Positions 7,423-15,476 are shown, counted from the first letter of the stretch. The stretch is DNA of 64,000 nucleotides from Zeaxanthinibacter enoshimensis (GCF_004362865.1 NZ_SNYI01000002.1:248001-312000), one strand, 5' to 3'. The notes: a model not told the origin generated them from the letters alone. Numbers and translations: made by a program.

Positions 7423-8589
7423 ATGGATACGATACAAAGTGATATGGCCCTGGGATTCGATTATTCGGAAACGCAGAAAATGGTGGCAGAATCTGCCCGG
7501 GAATTTGCGGAGACCGAGATCAGGCCACACGTAATGGAATGGGACGAAGCACAGACCTTCCCTGTCGAGCTTTTTAAGAAAGCCGGGCAAATGGGTTTTA
7601 TGGGGATTTTGGTTCCCGTGGAATTAGGAGGATCCGGACTTGGCTACCATGAGTATATCGCCATTATTGAAGAGATATCAAAGGTAGATCCCTCTATAGG
7701 GCTTTCTGTGGCAGCGCACAATTCGCTTTGCACCAACCACATTCTTTCCTTCGGGAATGAGGAGCAAAAACAGAAGTGGATCCCCAAGTTGGCAACCGGC
7801 GAATGGCTGGGAGCATGGGGACTAACCGAACATAATACCGGTTCTGATGCCGGGGGAATGAATACCACGGCAGTAAAAGAAGGTGACGAATGGGTACTTA
7901 ATGGCGCCAAGAACTTTATCACCCACGGGAAGAGCGGGGATATTGCGGTAGTAATTGCGCGTACAGGCGAAAAAGGTGACAGTCATGGGATGACCGCTTT
8001 CGTGATCGAGAAAGGAACCAAAGGTTTCAGCAGTGGAAAGAAGGAAGATAAATTGGGGATGCGGGCCAGTGAGACCGCGGAACTGGTCTTTGACAACTGC
8101 AGGATCCCGGACACTAACAGGTTAGGACCGGTTGGTGACGGCTTTATCCAATCAATGAAGATCCTCGATGGAGGCCGGATCTCTATCGGGGCATTATCCC
8201 TGGGAATTGCCAAAGGTGCCTACGAGGCAGCCCTGAAATACTCCAAGGAGCGTGTACAGTTCGGGAAGCCGATCAGTAAATTCCAGGGTATCTCCTTTAA
8301 ACTGGCCGACATGGCCACGGAAATTGAAGCATCCGAACTACTACTGCACAAATCAGCCTTTTTAAAGAACCAGGGCAGGAAAGTGACCAAGCTCAGCGCA
8401 ATGGCTAAGATGTACTCCTCAGAGGTATGTGTTAAGGTTGCGAATGAAGCGGTACAGATTCATGGAGGTTATGGGTATACCAAGGATTACCCGGTAGAGA
8501 AGTTCTACAGGGATTCCAAGTTATGCACCATTGGGGAAGGAACCACTGAAATTCAGAAAATTGTGATCGCTAAGAATATTCTGCAATAA
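7423..8589 (+). CDS. Acyl-CoA dehydrogenase (short/branched-chain type)
   Basis: A 388-residue FAD flavoenzyme, full family length, that oxidises an acyl-CoA to the trans-2-enoyl-CoA and passes electrons to ETF. Visible signatures are the N-terminal helical domain to about residue 120, [21 protein letters not shown] (FAD/substrate site), the middle beta-domain ending [18 protein letters not shown], and the C-terminal helices [19 protein letters not shown] and [19 protein letters not shown]. The catalytic base is the Glu in [11 protein letters not shown] (Glu372), at the position used by short-, medium- and branched-chain enzymes (not the isovaleryl type). Exact chain-length preference is not readable. 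It is monocistronic: rpsU downstream has its own promoter. Confidence 0.95.
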   Translation: MDTIQSDMALGFDYSETQKMVAESAREFAETEIRPHVMEWDEAQTFPVELFKKAGQMGFMGILVPVELGGSGLGYHEYIAIIEEISKVDPSIGLSVAAHNSLCTNHILSFGNEEQKQKWIPKLATGEWLGAWGLTEHNTGSDAGGMNTTAVKEGDEWVLNGAKNFITHGKSGDIAVVIARTGEKGDSHGMTAFVIEKGTKGFSSGKKEDKLGMRASETAELVFDNCRIPDTNRLGPVGDGFIQSMKILDGGRISIGALSLGIAKGAYEAALKYSKERVQFGKPISKFQGISFKLADMATEIEASELLLHKSAFLKNQGRKVTKLSAMAKMYSSEVCVKVANEAVQIHGGYGYTKDYPVEKFYRDSKLCTIGEGTTEIQKIVIAKNILQ

Positions 8590-8615
8590 ATTAGGTGTAT
8601 TCTAATAATTACTTT

Positions 8616-8623
8616 TATATTTG
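8616..8623 (+). promoter_or_regulatory. rpsU promoter -7 box
   Basis: TATATTTG matches TAnnTTTG, 37 nt before the rpsU ATG. The -33 region (around 8591-8596, ATTAGG) is weak. Confidence 0.6.
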
Positions 8624-8641
8624 CACTCCCAAAATCACTAA

Positions 8642-8652
8642 AGAAAGGAGGT
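8642..8652 (+). promoter_or_regulatory. Exceptionally strong Shine-Dalgarno of rpsU
   Basis: AGAAAGGAGGT is complementary over 11 nt to the conserved 3' end of bacterial 16S rRNA (ACCTCCTTTCT) and is 8 nt from the ATG at 8661. No other gene in this window has anything comparable. In Flavobacterium johnsoniae the anti-Shine-Dalgarno is known to be masked by bS21 with neighbouring proteins, and rpsU keeps a strong SD, consistent with autoregulation by bS21 supply. Confidence 0.85.
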
Positions 8653-8660
8653 TGTAGCCA

Positions 8661-8855
8661 ATGTTAATTATACCAGTAAAAGAAGGAGAAAACATCGATA
8701 GAGCTTTAAAGCGCTTTAAACGAAAATTTGACAGGACAGGCACGATGCGCCAGTTGCGCAAGCGTCAGCAGTTTACAAAACCTTCCGTAGAACGCAGACA
8801 ACAGATTCAGAAAGCGCAGTACATCCAAGGTCTCAGAGACGAAGAGGAAGTATAA
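8661..8855 (+). CDS. rpsU: 30S ribosomal protein bS21
   Basis: 64 residues, very basic, with the bS21 pattern: N-terminal strand MLIIPVKEGENIDRALKRFK, then FDRTGTMRQLRKRQQFTKPS and a C-terminal helix rich in Arg and Gln. It binds the platform of the 30S subunit next to the 16S 3' end. In Flavobacteriia this protein helps occlude the anti-Shine-Dalgarno, which explains why nearly all other genes here lack an SD. The gene is a self-contained unit: a -7 box at 8616, a strong SD at 8642, and an intrinsic terminator at 8884. Confidence 0.97.
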   Translation: MLIIPVKEGENIDRALKRFKRKFDRTGTMRQLRKRQQFTKPSVERRQQIQKAQYIQGLRDEEEV

Positions 8856-8883
8856 GCATAGCCTATCTGAAATATAAAGTTAT

Positions 8884-8910
8884 ATCCCGCCACATGGCGG
8901 GATTTTTTTT
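8884..8910 (+). terminator. rpsU intrinsic terminator
   Basis: ATCCCGCC (8884-8891) and GGCGGGAT (8896-8903) form a perfect 8-bp stem with a 4-nt ACAT loop, followed by eight T residues (8903-8910). Confidence 0.95.
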
Positions 8911-8941
8911 GCCTTTAGCCGAGGTGTCTTTTGTAACTTTG
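8908..8941 (+). promoter_or_regulatory. xerC promoter, leaderless arrangement
   Basis: TAACTTTG (8934-8941) matches TAnnTTTG and ends 4 nt before the ATG at 8946, so transcription should start at or beside the start codon. The TTTG at 8908-8911 is the best -33 candidate, with a long spacing of 22 nt, and it is formed by the end of the rpsU terminator T-tract. Confidence 0.55.
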
Positions 8942-8945
8942 AAGT

Positions 8946-9842
8946 ATGGCCATAGCAGCATTTACATCTTACCTGCTCCTGGAGAAGAACTATTCCCCGC
9001 ATACGGTGAAAGCTTACGAAGCAGACTTGCAGGTCTTCTCGGCTTTTTGTCGTCAGGAATACGAACTGGCGGCCATAGAAGATGTCGCGTACGGGATCAT
9101 AAGGAGCTGGATCATCAGGCTGGCTGAAGAGGGGCTCAGCAACCGCAGTATCAATCGAAAGATAGCCTCGCTCAAAGCTTATTACAAATTCTTACAGAAG
9201 ATCGGGGAGTTGCAGGTGAATCCCCTTGCGAAGCACAGGGCTCTGCAAACTGAGACGAAGGTGGAGATCCCCTTTTCTGATGAAGAAATGGACCTGGAGC
9301 GTTTGTGGGCGGTAATGCCTGATGCATCAGATTTTGAAGGGATCCGTGATCGCCTGATCGTGGAATTCCTATATGCCACGGGGATGCGGAGGGCAGAATT
9401 GATCGGTCTGAGGTTACAGGACCTGGACATCGCTTCGGGCACCGTTAAGGTGCTGGGCAAGCGCAATAAGGAACGGGTGGTGCCATTGGCTGCGGTGAAC
9501 AGTGAACTGTTAGACAGCTACTTAGCTGCCAGGTCTGTGCTGCTGGAGGGTAGGAGAGAAGAACACTTTTTTTTGACTTCTGCCGGTAACAAAGTATATG
9601 AATCTCTTGTCTATAGAATTATAAATCGGTATTTTAGTAAGGTCTCTTCTAAGCTTAAAAAGAGTCCGCATATCCTCAGGCATACCTTCGCCACCCATCT
9701 CCTCAACAGGGGTGCCGATTTGAATTCGGTGAAGGAACTCTTGGGACACTCAAGTTTGGCTTCTACGCAGGTCTATACCCACAACAGCATAGCCGAACTT
9801 AAAAAGGTACACAGCGCATCTCACCCGAGGAGCAAAAAGTAG
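8946..9842 (+). CDS. xerC: Tyrosine recombinase, XerC family
   Basis: A 298-residue site-specific recombinase with the XerC/XerD two-domain layout. The N-terminal SAM-like core-binding domain (about 1-90) includes LEKNYSPHTVKAYEADL; the C-terminal domain is catalytic. All catalytic residues can be placed: Arg148 (GMRRAEL), Lys172 (LGKRNKE), His242 and Arg245 (HILRHTFATH), His268 (LLGHSSL) and nucleophile Tyr277 (VYTHNS). Spacing matches E. coli XerC closely. The likely role is resolution of chromosome dimers at dif, or a related Xer task. No mobile-element genes adjoin, and the neighbours rpsU and hpf are housekeeping, so this is a resident Xer recombinase and not an integrase of an island. 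Confidence 0.9.
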   Translation: MAIAAFTSYLLLEKNYSPHTVKAYEADLQVFSAFCRQEYELAAIEDVAYGIIRSWIIRLAEEGLSNRSINRKIASLKAYYKFLQKIGELQVNPLAKHRALQTETKVEIPFSDEEMDLERLWAVMPDASDFEGIRDRLIVEFLYATGMRRAELIGLRLQDLDIASGTVKVLGKRNKERVVPLAAVNSELLDSYLAARSVLLEGRREEHFFLTSAGNKVYESLVYRIINRYFSKVSSKLKKSPHILRHTFATHLLNRGADLNSVKELLGHSSLASTQVYTHNSIAELKKVHSASHPRSKK

Positions 9843-9883
9843 TACAGAGTTCTTTACTTTATTAACCTTCAAAATTCGTACGT

Positions 9884-10201
9884 ATGAAAGTGAGTACACA
9901 ATCTGTGAATTTCAACGCCGATGGCAAGCTAATTGAGTTCATTCAGAAACGCCTGGATAAATTGGATCTATTTTATGATAAGGTGATCAATTCTGATGTG
10001 TATTTGAAACTGGATAACACCAGTTCTAAGCAGAACAAAATAGCTGAGATTAAGGTACATATCCCTAAGGACCGCTTCGTGGTCAAGAAACAATGCAAAA
10101 CATTTGAGGAAGCTGTAGATTCTGCCTGTAGTTCCCTGGAACGGAAGCTGGTCAAAAAGAAGGATAAGAAGAGGCCGCAATCCTCATTAAAATTTTTATG
10201 A
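9884..10201 (+). CDS. hpf: Ribosome hibernation promoting factor, short HPF/YfiA family
   Basis: A 105-residue protein with the beta-alpha-beta-beta-beta-alpha pattern of the RaiA/HPF fold: MKVSTQSVNFNADGKLIEFIQKRL, then EIKVHIPKDRFVVKKQCKTFEEAVDSACSSLERKLVKKKDKK. It lacks the long C-terminal dimerisation domain of long HPF, so it is the short type. It binds the 30S decoding region in slow growth and blocks mRNA and tRNA. It follows xerC by 41 nt and precedes the tRNA operon promoter. Confidence 0.92.
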   Translation: MKVSTQSVNFNADGKLIEFIQKRLDKLDLFYDKVINSDVYLKLDNTSSKQNKIAEIKVHIPKDRFVVKKQCKTFEEAVDSACSSLERKLVKKKDKKRPQSSLKFL

Positions 10202-10207
10202 AATTGT

Positions 10208-10237
10208 TTTGAATAAACAAATATTTATCTACATTTG
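10208..10237 (+). promoter_or_regulatory. Promoter of the tRNA-tuf-rpo gene block
   Basis: TTTG (10208-10211) and TACATTTG (10230-10237) are 18 nt apart, a textbook Bacteroidota -33/-7 pair. It begins inside the last bases after hpf and lies about 50 nt before the first tRNA. Confidence 0.75.
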
Positions 10238-10288
10238 CAGTCCGTTAGAAATAGCGGACTTTTTTATGCGTCACAGAGGCCTGTATAA

Positions 10289-10362
10289 GCCGATGTAGCT
10301 CAGCTGGCTAGAGCAGCTGATTTGTAATCAGCAGGTCGTGGGTTCGAGTCCCTCCATCGGCT
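10289..10362 (+). tRNA. tRNA-Thr (anticodon TGT)
   Basis: A 74-nt cloverleaf. Acceptor GCCGATG pairs with CATCGGC. The anticodon stem GCTGA/TCAGC carries loop TTTGTAA with anticodon TGT, and the T-loop is TTCGAGT. CCA is not encoded. Confidence 0.97.
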
Positions 10363-10384
10363 CATAAGTTCATAAAAATAAGGA

Positions 10385-10467
10385 GGGGAGATACTCAAGC
10401 GGCCAACGAGGACAGACTGTAAATCTGTTGGTTTTTACCTTCGCAGGTTCGAATCCTGCTCTCCCCA
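10385..10467 (+). tRNA. tRNA-Tyr (anticodon GTA)
   Basis: An 83-nt class II tRNA with a long variable arm. Acceptor GGGGAGA pairs with TCTCCCC. The anticodon stem ACAGA/TCTGT carries loop CTGTAAA, anticodon GTA. Discriminator A; CCA is not encoded. Confidence 0.97.
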
Positions 10468-10517
10468 CAAAATTTTCCCATTAAGCCGGGATTTGAGTAC
10501 CGGCGGGAGAATTGAGA

Positions 10518-10564
10518 AACCCGGATTGGGCCGGGTTATTCGGAAGATTGTTTGCAAACTTCCG
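10518..10564 (+). other. Spacer hairpins between tRNA-Tyr and tRNA-Gly
   Basis: Two stem-loops lie in the spacer: AACCCGG/CCGGGTT (10518-10537) and CGGAAG/CTTCCG (10541-10564), the second enclosing the palindrome TTTGCAAA. No T-tract follows, so they look like processing or spacing structures and not terminators. Confidence 0.4.
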
Positions 10565-10589
10565 GTATTGAAATTTTGAATGGATTATT

Positions 10590-10662
10590 GCGGGAGTAGC
10601 TCAGTTGGTAGAGCGTCAGCCTTCCAAGCTGAATGTCGCCGGTTCGAACCCGGTCTCCCGCT
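10590..10662 (+). tRNA. tRNA-Gly (anticodon TCC)
   Basis: A 73-nt cloverleaf. Acceptor GCGGGAG pairs with CTCCCGC. The anticodon stem TCAGC/GCTGA carries loop CTTCCAA, anticodon TCC. CCA is not encoded. Confidence 0.97.
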
Positions 10663-10745
10663 CAAAACTTTGAGTTAGCGTTTGCTATTCCGGTTGAGGT
10701 GTATATCCCCCGGGCGCTATAACGTACAACCTTGGAACTCAACAA

Positions 10746-10817
10746 GCCGACGTAGCTCAGGGGTAGAGCGTTTCCTTGGTAAGGAAGAGGTCACGGGTTC
10801 AATTCCCGTCGTTGGCT
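10746..10817 (+). tRNA. tRNA-Thr (anticodon GGT)
   Basis: A 72-nt cloverleaf. Acceptor GCCGACG pairs with CGTTGGC with one G-T pair. Anticodon loop TTGGTAA, anticodon GGT; T-loop TTCAATT. CCA is not encoded. It lies 109 nt before tuf. Confidence 0.96.
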
Positions 10818-10926
10818 CTATAGTTAATGAAATGCTGAATTCAAATACAGGGGGTTAAGTCCTGTTGACGGCTCATTTATCGCATACATTGTACACTAAT
10901 ATAAACTAAGAATAAATTTTTTTAAA

Positions 10927-12114
10927 ATGGCAAAGGAAACTTTTGATCGTTCCAAACCGCACTTGAATATAGGTACTATTGGACACGTAGATCACGGTAA
11001 AACTACATTGACTGCTGCTATTACTACAGTATTGGCAAACGCAGGTCTCTCTGAATTAAGGAGTTTTGACTCGATTGACAACGCTCCCGAGGAAAAAGAA
11101 AGAGGTATTACAATCAACACCTCACACGTAGAGTACCAAACTGCTAACCGTCACTATGCCCACGTTGACTGTCCTGGTCACGCGGATTACGTGAAGAACA
11201 TGGTTACAGGTGCTGCTCAGATGGACGGTGCTATCCTTGTTGTGGCTGCGACTGATGGTCCTATGCCACAGACTCGTGAGCACATCCTTCTTGGACGTCA
11301 GGTAGGTATTCCTAGAATCGTTGTTTTCCTTAACAAGGTAGACATGGTTGATGACGAGGAGCTGTTAGAGCTTGTTGAGATGGAGGTACGTGAATTACTT
11401 TCTTTCTACGAGTACGATGGTGATAACGGACCTGTTATCTCTGGTTCTGCTCTTGGAGCACTGAACGGTGAAGAGAAGTGGGTTAACACTGTAATGGAAC
11501 TGATGGATGCAGTAGATAGCTGGATCGAGCTTCCTGAGAGGGATGTTGATAAGCCTTTCCTTATGCCAGTTGAAGACGTGTTCACTATTACAGGTCGTGG
11601 AACTGTTGCTACAGGACGTATCGAAACAGGTGTTGCAAACACTGGAGATCCTGTTGATATCATCGGGATGGGAGCTGAGAAACTGAGCTCTACTATTACC
11701 GGGGTTGAGATGTTCCGTAAGATCCTTGACCGTGGAGAAGCAGGTGATAACGTAGGTATCCTTCTGCGTGGTATCGAGAAATCTGATATCAAAAGAGGAA
11801 TGGTAATCTGTAAGCCAGGTTCTGTTAAGCCACACGCTAAATTCGAAGCTGAGGTTTATATCCTTAAGAAAGAAGAAGGTGGACGTCACACTCCATTCCA
11901 TAATAACTACCGTCCTCAGTTCTACGTAAGAACAACAGACGTAACAGGTACTATCAATCTTCCATCTGGAGTTGAAATGGTAATGCCAGGTGATAACCTT
12001 ACAATTACTGTAGACCTTATCCAGCCTATCGCACTGAGCGTCGGTCTTCGTTTCGCTATCCGTGAGGGTGGTAGAACTGTAGGTGCTGGTCAGGTGACTA
12101 AGATTTTAGATTAA
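10927..12114 (+). CDS. tuf: Elongation factor Tu
   Basis: A 395-residue GTPase that delivers aminoacyl-tRNA to the ribosome. G-motifs are clear: GHVDHGKTT (P-loop), the effector region with [13 protein letters not shown], and NKVDMVD. Domains 2 and 3 follow, with [16 protein letters not shown] and the C-terminal [16 protein letters not shown]. Length is normal. The start has an A/T-rich upstream sequence and no SD. It lies in the tRNA cluster and is probably transcribed from the promoter near 10208, with a structured hairpin after it. Confidence 0.99.
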   Translation: MAKETFDRSKPHLNIGTIGHVDHGKTTLTAAITTVLANAGLSELRSFDSIDNAPEEKERGITINTSHVEYQTANRHYAHVDCPGHADYVKNMVTGAAQMDGAILVVAATDGPMPQTREHILLGRQVGIPRIVVFLNKVDMVDDEELLELVEMEVRELLSFYEYDGDNGPVISGSALGALNGEEKWVNTVMELMDAVDSWIELPERDVDKPFLMPVEDVFTITGRGTVATGRIETGVANTGDPVDIIGMGAEKLSSTITGVEMFRKILDRGEAGDNVGILLRGIEKSDIKRGMVICKPGSVKPHAKFEAEVYILKKEEGGRHTPFHNNYRPQFYVRTTDVTGTINLPSGVEMVMPGDNLTITVDLIQPIALSVGLRFAIREGGRTVGAGQVTKILD

Positions 12115-12130
12115 TATACTAGCATATAAT

Positions 12131-12172
12131 ACACTAAGGGTGTCTCGGTTTATCCGGGATACCTTTCAGTGT
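12131..12172 (+). terminator. Long hairpin between tuf and tRNA-Trp (no T-tract)
   Basis: ACACTAAGGGTGTCTCGG (12131-12148) pairs with CCGGGATACCTTTCAGTGT (12154-12172) through a short AT-rich loop; the stem has one bulge and a few G-T pairs. The flank AATTATAAAC is not a poly-T, so this may be a partial terminator or an RNA processing site that separates tuf mRNA from tRNA-Trp. Confidence 0.6.
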
Positions 12173-12180
12173 AATTATAA

Positions 12181-12253
12181 ACGGGTGTAGCTCAGTTGGT
12201 AGAGCACTGGTCTCCAAAACCAGGTGTCGGGAGTTCGAGTCTCTCCTCCCGTG
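12181..12253 (+). tRNA. tRNA-Trp (anticodon CCA)
   Basis: A 73-nt cloverleaf. The anticodon stem CTGGT/ACCAG carries loop CTCCAAA, anticodon CCA; discriminator G73 is usual for bacterial tRNA-Trp. The acceptor ACGGGTG/CTCCCGT has a T-T mismatch at pair 6-67. The 3' end is repeated 67 nt downstream. CCA is not encoded. Confidence 0.95.
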
Positions 12254-12327
12254 CGGAATAACAAGTCATGTGGCGAGAAGCCTGTCCCGGGTAAGGCCGG
12301 GGAAAGTCTTTCCTCCCGTGCGGAATA
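12244..12327 (+). repeat. Direct repeat of the tRNA-Trp 3' end
   Basis: TCCTCCCGTGCGGAATA occurs at 12244-12260, covering the tRNA-Trp 3' end and its flank, and again at 12311-12327. The 50 nt between contains a small G/C hairpin (around TCCCGG ... CCGGGGA) and no gene. It looks like a partial duplication of the tRNA end or an attachment-site-like scar. Confidence 0.7.
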
Positions 12328-12410
12328 TAAGATCCGGTACGTATCCGGAAGTCCAGGTAGCCCAGGCGCCGGACAACACATCAGGGATCAATTCAAAGAA
12401 ATAGCGAAAG

Positions 12411-12599
12411 ATGTTAGCATATATAAAAGAATCTGTTGAGGAGCTGAAGAACAATGTTACTTTGCCTCCGAGAGCTGAGGCTATCAACCTTATGGTGGTA
12501 GTTGCTGTATTTTCAATTTTATTTGCATTAGCCACGTGGGGTGTAGATACGGTTTTCAGTAAACTGGTTCAGCTATATTTTAATGCACTAATCAATTAA
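12411..12599 (+). CDS. secE: Preprotein translocase subunit SecE
   Basis: A 62-residue single-TM protein. The amphipathic helix YIKESVEELKNNVTLPPRAEA precedes one TM segment (LMVVVAVFSILFALATWGVD, about 27-46). This is the minimal SecE form typical of bacteria other than Enterobacteria. It clamps SecY in the SecYEG channel. Its position, just before nusG and after tRNA-Trp, is the standard one. Confidence 0.96.
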   Translation: MLAYIKESVEELKNNVTLPPRAEAINLMVVVAVFSILFALATWGVDTVFSKLVQLYFNALIN

Positions 12600-12600
12600 G

Positions 12601-13161
12601 ATGGGATCTATGTCAGAAGTATTGGAAAAGAAATGGTATGTCGTGAGAGCGGTCAGTGGTCAGGAGAATAAAATCAAAGGCTACATTGAGACCGAGGTAG
12701 AGCGTCATGGATTTTCCGATTATCTGGAAGAAGTATTGGTTCCTACTGAAAAAGTAGTGCAGATCCGCAACGGAAAAAAGATCAACAAAGAAAGGGTCTA
12801 TTTTCCGGGATACATAATGATCAAAGCCAACCTTGGTGGGGAGATGATTCACATCATCAGGTCTATCACCAATGTAATTGGCTTTTTAGGGGAAACCAAA
12901 GGTGGGGACCCTGTGCCACTGCGTAAATCAGAGGTAAACCGTATGCTTGGTAAGGTGGATGAGCTGGCTGTTAATACAGATAGTGTAGCTATACCATTTG
13001 TACTTGGCGAAACGGTAAAAGTGATTGATGGTCCTTTCAACGGCTTTAACGGTACAGTTGAAAAGATTAATGAAGAAAAACGCAAGCTGGAAGTAATGGT
13101 GAAGATCTTCGGACGTAAGACGCCACTGGAGCTCAGCTATATGCAGGTAGAAAAAGTATAA
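12601..13161 (+). CDS. nusG: Transcription termination/antitermination factor NusG
   Basis: 186 residues. The N-terminal NGN domain begins KKWYVVRAVSGQENKIKGYIE and includes PGYIMIKA; the C-terminal KOW domain is LGETVKVIDGPFNGFNGTVEKI. NusG binds the RNA polymerase clamp and stimulates elongation and Rho-dependent termination. An internal ATG at 12610 (MSEVLEKK) is an equally good start, since family members start close to that point. It is followed at 68 nt by rplK. Confidence 0.97.
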   Translation: MGSMSEVLEKKWYVVRAVSGQENKIKGYIETEVERHGFSDYLEEVLVPTEKVVQIRNGKKINKERVYFPGYIMIKANLGGEMIHIIRSITNVIGFLGETKGGDPVPLRKSEVNRMLGKVDELAVNTDSVAIPFVLGETVKVIDGPFNGFNGTVEKINEEKRKLEVMVKIFGRKTPLELSYMQVEKV

Positions 13162-13229
13162 TAATTGTTACGTAGTTAAAAGTGTTGTCGCTTCCAAATA
13201 CAGGCACACTTGAATATTAAATTAAAACA

Positions 13230-13667
13230 ATGGCTAAAGAAGTAAGTAAAGTAGTTAAGCTACAAGTTAGGGGAGGTGCAGCGAATCCGTCGCCACCGGT
13301 TGGACCCGCTTTAGGTGCTGCCGGCGTTAACATCATGGAGTTCTGTAAGCAGTTCAATGCTCGTACACAGGACAAACAAGGTAAAGTATTGCCTGTTGTT
13401 ATCACCGTGTATAAAGACAAGTCGTTCGACTTTGTCGTTAAGACACCTCCTGCGGCAGTACAACTGTTGGAAGCGGCTAAGATTAAAAAAGGCTCTGGTG
13501 AACCTAACAGGGTAAAACAGGGAAATGTTTCCTGGGACCAGATCAAAACGATCGCTGAGGACAAGATGGTAGACTTAAATGCCTTCACCGTAGAATCTGC
13601 TATGAGCATGGTTGCGGGAACAGCAAGGTCTATGGGTCTTAAAATCGCTGGAAAGCGTCCTTTTTAA
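13230..13667 (+). CDS. rplK: 50S ribosomal protein uL11
   Basis: 145 residues, full length. It has the Gly/Pro-rich N-terminal domain [20 protein letters not shown] and the rRNA-binding C-terminal domain ([18 protein letters not shown], then [10 protein letters not shown]). It forms the GTPase-associated centre with 23S rRNA. It is the first gene of the rplKAJL block, 20 nt before rplA. Confidence 0.98.
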   Translation: MAKEVSKVVKLQVRGGAANPSPPVGPALGAAGVNIMEFCKQFNARTQDKQGKVLPVVITVYKDKSFDFVVKTPPAAVQLLEAAKIKKGSGEPNRVKQGNVSWDQIKTIAEDKMVDLNAFTVESAMSMVAGTARSMGLKIAGKRPF

Positions 13668-13687
13668 TCTTATAAAGCATTCTTAAC

Positions 13688-14377
13688 ATGGGAAAGTTAA
13701 CAAAAAAACAAAAAGAGGCGCGTGCTAAAATAGAGAAAGATAAGCTCTATTCTTTGAACGAGGCTTCTCAACTGATTAAAGATATCACCAACACCAAATT
13801 TGACGCATCTGTTGACCTGGCAGTTAGGTTAGGGGTAGATCCCCGTAAAGCTAACCAAATGGTTCGTGGAGTTGTGACCTTACCACACGGTACCGGGAAA
13901 GACGTAAAGGTTCTTGCCTTGGTTACCCCGGATAAGGAAGCAGAGGCTAAAGAAGCCGGAGCGGATTTTGTTGGTCTGGATGAGTATCTGGAAAAGATCA
14001 AAGGCGGTTGGACAGATGTAGACGTAATCATCACTATGCCTAGCGTGATGGGTAAATTAGGACCACTCGGACGAATCCTCGGACCAAGAGGCCTGATGCC
14101 TAACCCTAAGACTGGTACAGTGACTATGGATATTGCAAAAGCGGTATCTGACGTCAAAGCTGGTAAAATCGACTTTAAAGTAGATAAAACAGGAATCGTT
14201 CATGCTTCCATAGGGAAAGCATCTTTCAGCGCCGACAAGATTGCCGGGAACGCGAAAGAACTGATCGATACCCTGATGAAATTAAAACCGGCGGCTGCTA
14301 AGGGGGTATATATGAAGACCATCTATATGTCTAGCACCATGAGCCCAAGTGTTCAATTGGATCCTAAGGCGGTATAA
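13688..14377 (+). CDS. rplA: 50S ribosomal protein uL1
   Basis: 229 residues. The two-domain L1 fold is recognised by [22 protein letters not shown] near the N-terminus and [15 protein letters not shown] in the middle, the L1 signature. It forms the mobile L1 stalk at the E site and often represses its own operon by binding the rplK leader; no such site was identified here. rplJ starts 19 nt downstream. Confidence 0.98.
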   Translation: MGKLTKKQKEARAKIEKDKLYSLNEASQLIKDITNTKFDASVDLAVRLGVDPRKANQMVRGVVTLPHGTGKDVKVLALVTPDKEAEAKEAGADFVGLDEYLEKIKGGWTDVDVIITMPSVMGKLGPLGRILGPRGLMPNPKTGTVTMDIAKAVSDVKAGKIDFKVDKTGIVHASIGKASFSADKIAGNAKELIDTLMKLKPAAAKGVYMKTIYMSSTMSPSVQLDPKAV

Positions 14378-14396
14378 CTGTAAAAGATTTTTAGTA

Positions 14397-14915
14397 ATGA
14401 CAAGACAAGAAAAAGCAACCGTTATAGAAGATCTGACAGCACAGTTAGCTGATAGTTCCACGATCTACCTGGCGGATATTTCCGGGCTTGATGCTGCTGC
14501 TACGTCCGACCTGAGAAGGGCGTGCTTTAAAGCAGATATCAGGCTGGCTGTAGTCAAAAATACACTTTTGGCGAAAGCAATGGATGCATCAGAGAAGGAA
14601 TTCGGTGAATTGCCGGAAGTTCTTAAAGGGAACACTTCTATAATGTTTTCAGAAACCGGTAATGCCCCGGCAAAACTTATCAAGAACTTCCGTAAAAAAT
14701 CGGACAAGCCTTTATTGAAAGGGGCTTATATCGCAGAGGCGATATACGTTGGAGATGATAAGCTAGACACTCTGGTTAGTATCAAGTCTAAGGAAGAGAT
14801 GATCGGAGAAGTTATTGGACTTCTTCAGTCTCCTGCCAAGAACGTTATCTCCGGACTTAAATCCGGTGGAGGTAAACTTGCAGGTATCCTTAAGACCTTA
14901 TCAGAGAAAGAATAA
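14397..14915 (+). CDS. rplJ: 50S ribosomal protein uL10
   Basis: 172 residues from the ATG at 14397 (MTRQEKATVIEDLTAQL), the normal start; an upstream in-frame start at 14349 would overlap rplA and is unlikely. The fold includes VVKNTLLAKAMD, TSIMFSETGNAPAKLIK and the C-terminal helix that binds L7/L12 dimers. It anchors the L7/L12 stalk. The spacer from rplA is only 19 nt, too short for the usual L10-leader RNA. Confidence 0.97.
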   Translation: MTRQEKATVIEDLTAQLADSSTIYLADISGLDAAATSDLRRACFKADIRLAVVKNTLLAKAMDASEKEFGELPEVLKGNTSIMFSETGNAPAKLIKNFRKKSDKPLLKGAYIAEAIYVGDDKLDTLVSIKSKEEMIGEVIGLLQSPAKNVISGLKSGGGKLAGILKTLSEKE

Positions 14916-14966
14916 GTACGCACTAAATTCAATATATTTTTAAAATTTTTAACAAACGATAGAAAA

Positions 14967-15344
14967 ATGGCAGATTTAAAAGATTTCGCAGAACAGTTGG
15001 TCAACCTTACCGTAAAAGAGGTAAACGAATTGGCTGATATTTTAAAAGAAGAGTACGGTATTGAGCCCGCTGCTGCTGCAGTTGCAGTTGCTGCTGGTGG
15101 AGGTGGTGACGCCGCTGAAGCTGCTGAGGAGCAAACCGAATTTGACGTAATCCTGAAAGCCGCTGGTGCTTCTAAATTAGCAGTAGTTAAATTGGTGAAA
15201 GAATTGACAGGTCTTGGTCTTAAAGACGCAAAAGACATCGTTGATAGCGCGCCTAAAGCTGTTAAAGAAGGAGTTTCTAAAGATGAAGCTGAAGGTATCA
15301 AAAAATCATTGGAAGAAGCTGGAGCAGAAGTTGAGCTTAAATAA
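14967..15344 (+). CDS. rplL: 50S ribosomal protein bL12
   Basis: 125 residues. The N-terminal dimerisation domain is [31 protein letters not shown]; a flexible Ala/Gly-rich hinge spans about residues 36-52; the C-terminal domain has [21 protein letters not shown]. It recruits translational GTPases. A hairpin between rplL and rpoB (15366-15406) likely lowers transcription into rpoB. Confidence 0.98.
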   Translation: MADLKDFAEQLVNLTVKEVNELADILKEEYGIEPAAAAVAVAAGGGGDAAEAAEEQTEFDVILKAAGASKLAVVKLVKELTGLGLKDAKDIVDSAPKAVKEGVSKDEAEGIKKSLEEAGAEVELK

Positions 15345-15365
15345 TAGCGTCAACCATATGGTTTA

Positions 15366-15410
15366 GGTTTAGGTCTTTCCGCCCTTACGGTGGCTAGACC
15401 TAAACCCTTT
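15366..15410 (+). terminator. Attenuator hairpin between rplL and rpoB
   Basis: GGTTTAGGTCT (15366-15376) pairs perfectly with AGACCTAAACC (15396-15406), with a further CCGCC/GGTGG inner stem and a short CCTTTTA tail. The weak T-run fits a partial terminator that reduces rpoBC expression relative to rplJL, as in other bacteria. Confidence 0.75.
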
Positions 15411-15476
15411 TATGCGCAGTATATAAAGGCATATACACCCCTACATTAATATTCACGATCAAAATTTTGTCCATTG

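Noticed and set aside
8894-9127. ORF overlapping the rpsU terminator and xerC start
   Set aside because: Starts inside the terminator loop and overlaps xerC in another frame; xerC is clearly real.
8946-9842. xerC as an integrase of a genomic island
   Set aside because: Flanked by rpsU and hpf, spacing of catalytic residues matches resident XerC, and no mobile-element genes or attachment sites adjoin.
12175-12439. Short frames on both strands over tRNA-Trp and the following spacer
   Set aside because: The antisense one is the familiar spurious translation of a tRNA-Trp (RTGGETRTPDTW). The sense one starts within the tRNA. Neither is a real gene.
14378-14396. L10-leader autoregulatory RNA between rplA and rplJ
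   Set aside because: The spacer is only 19 nt, too short for the structure.
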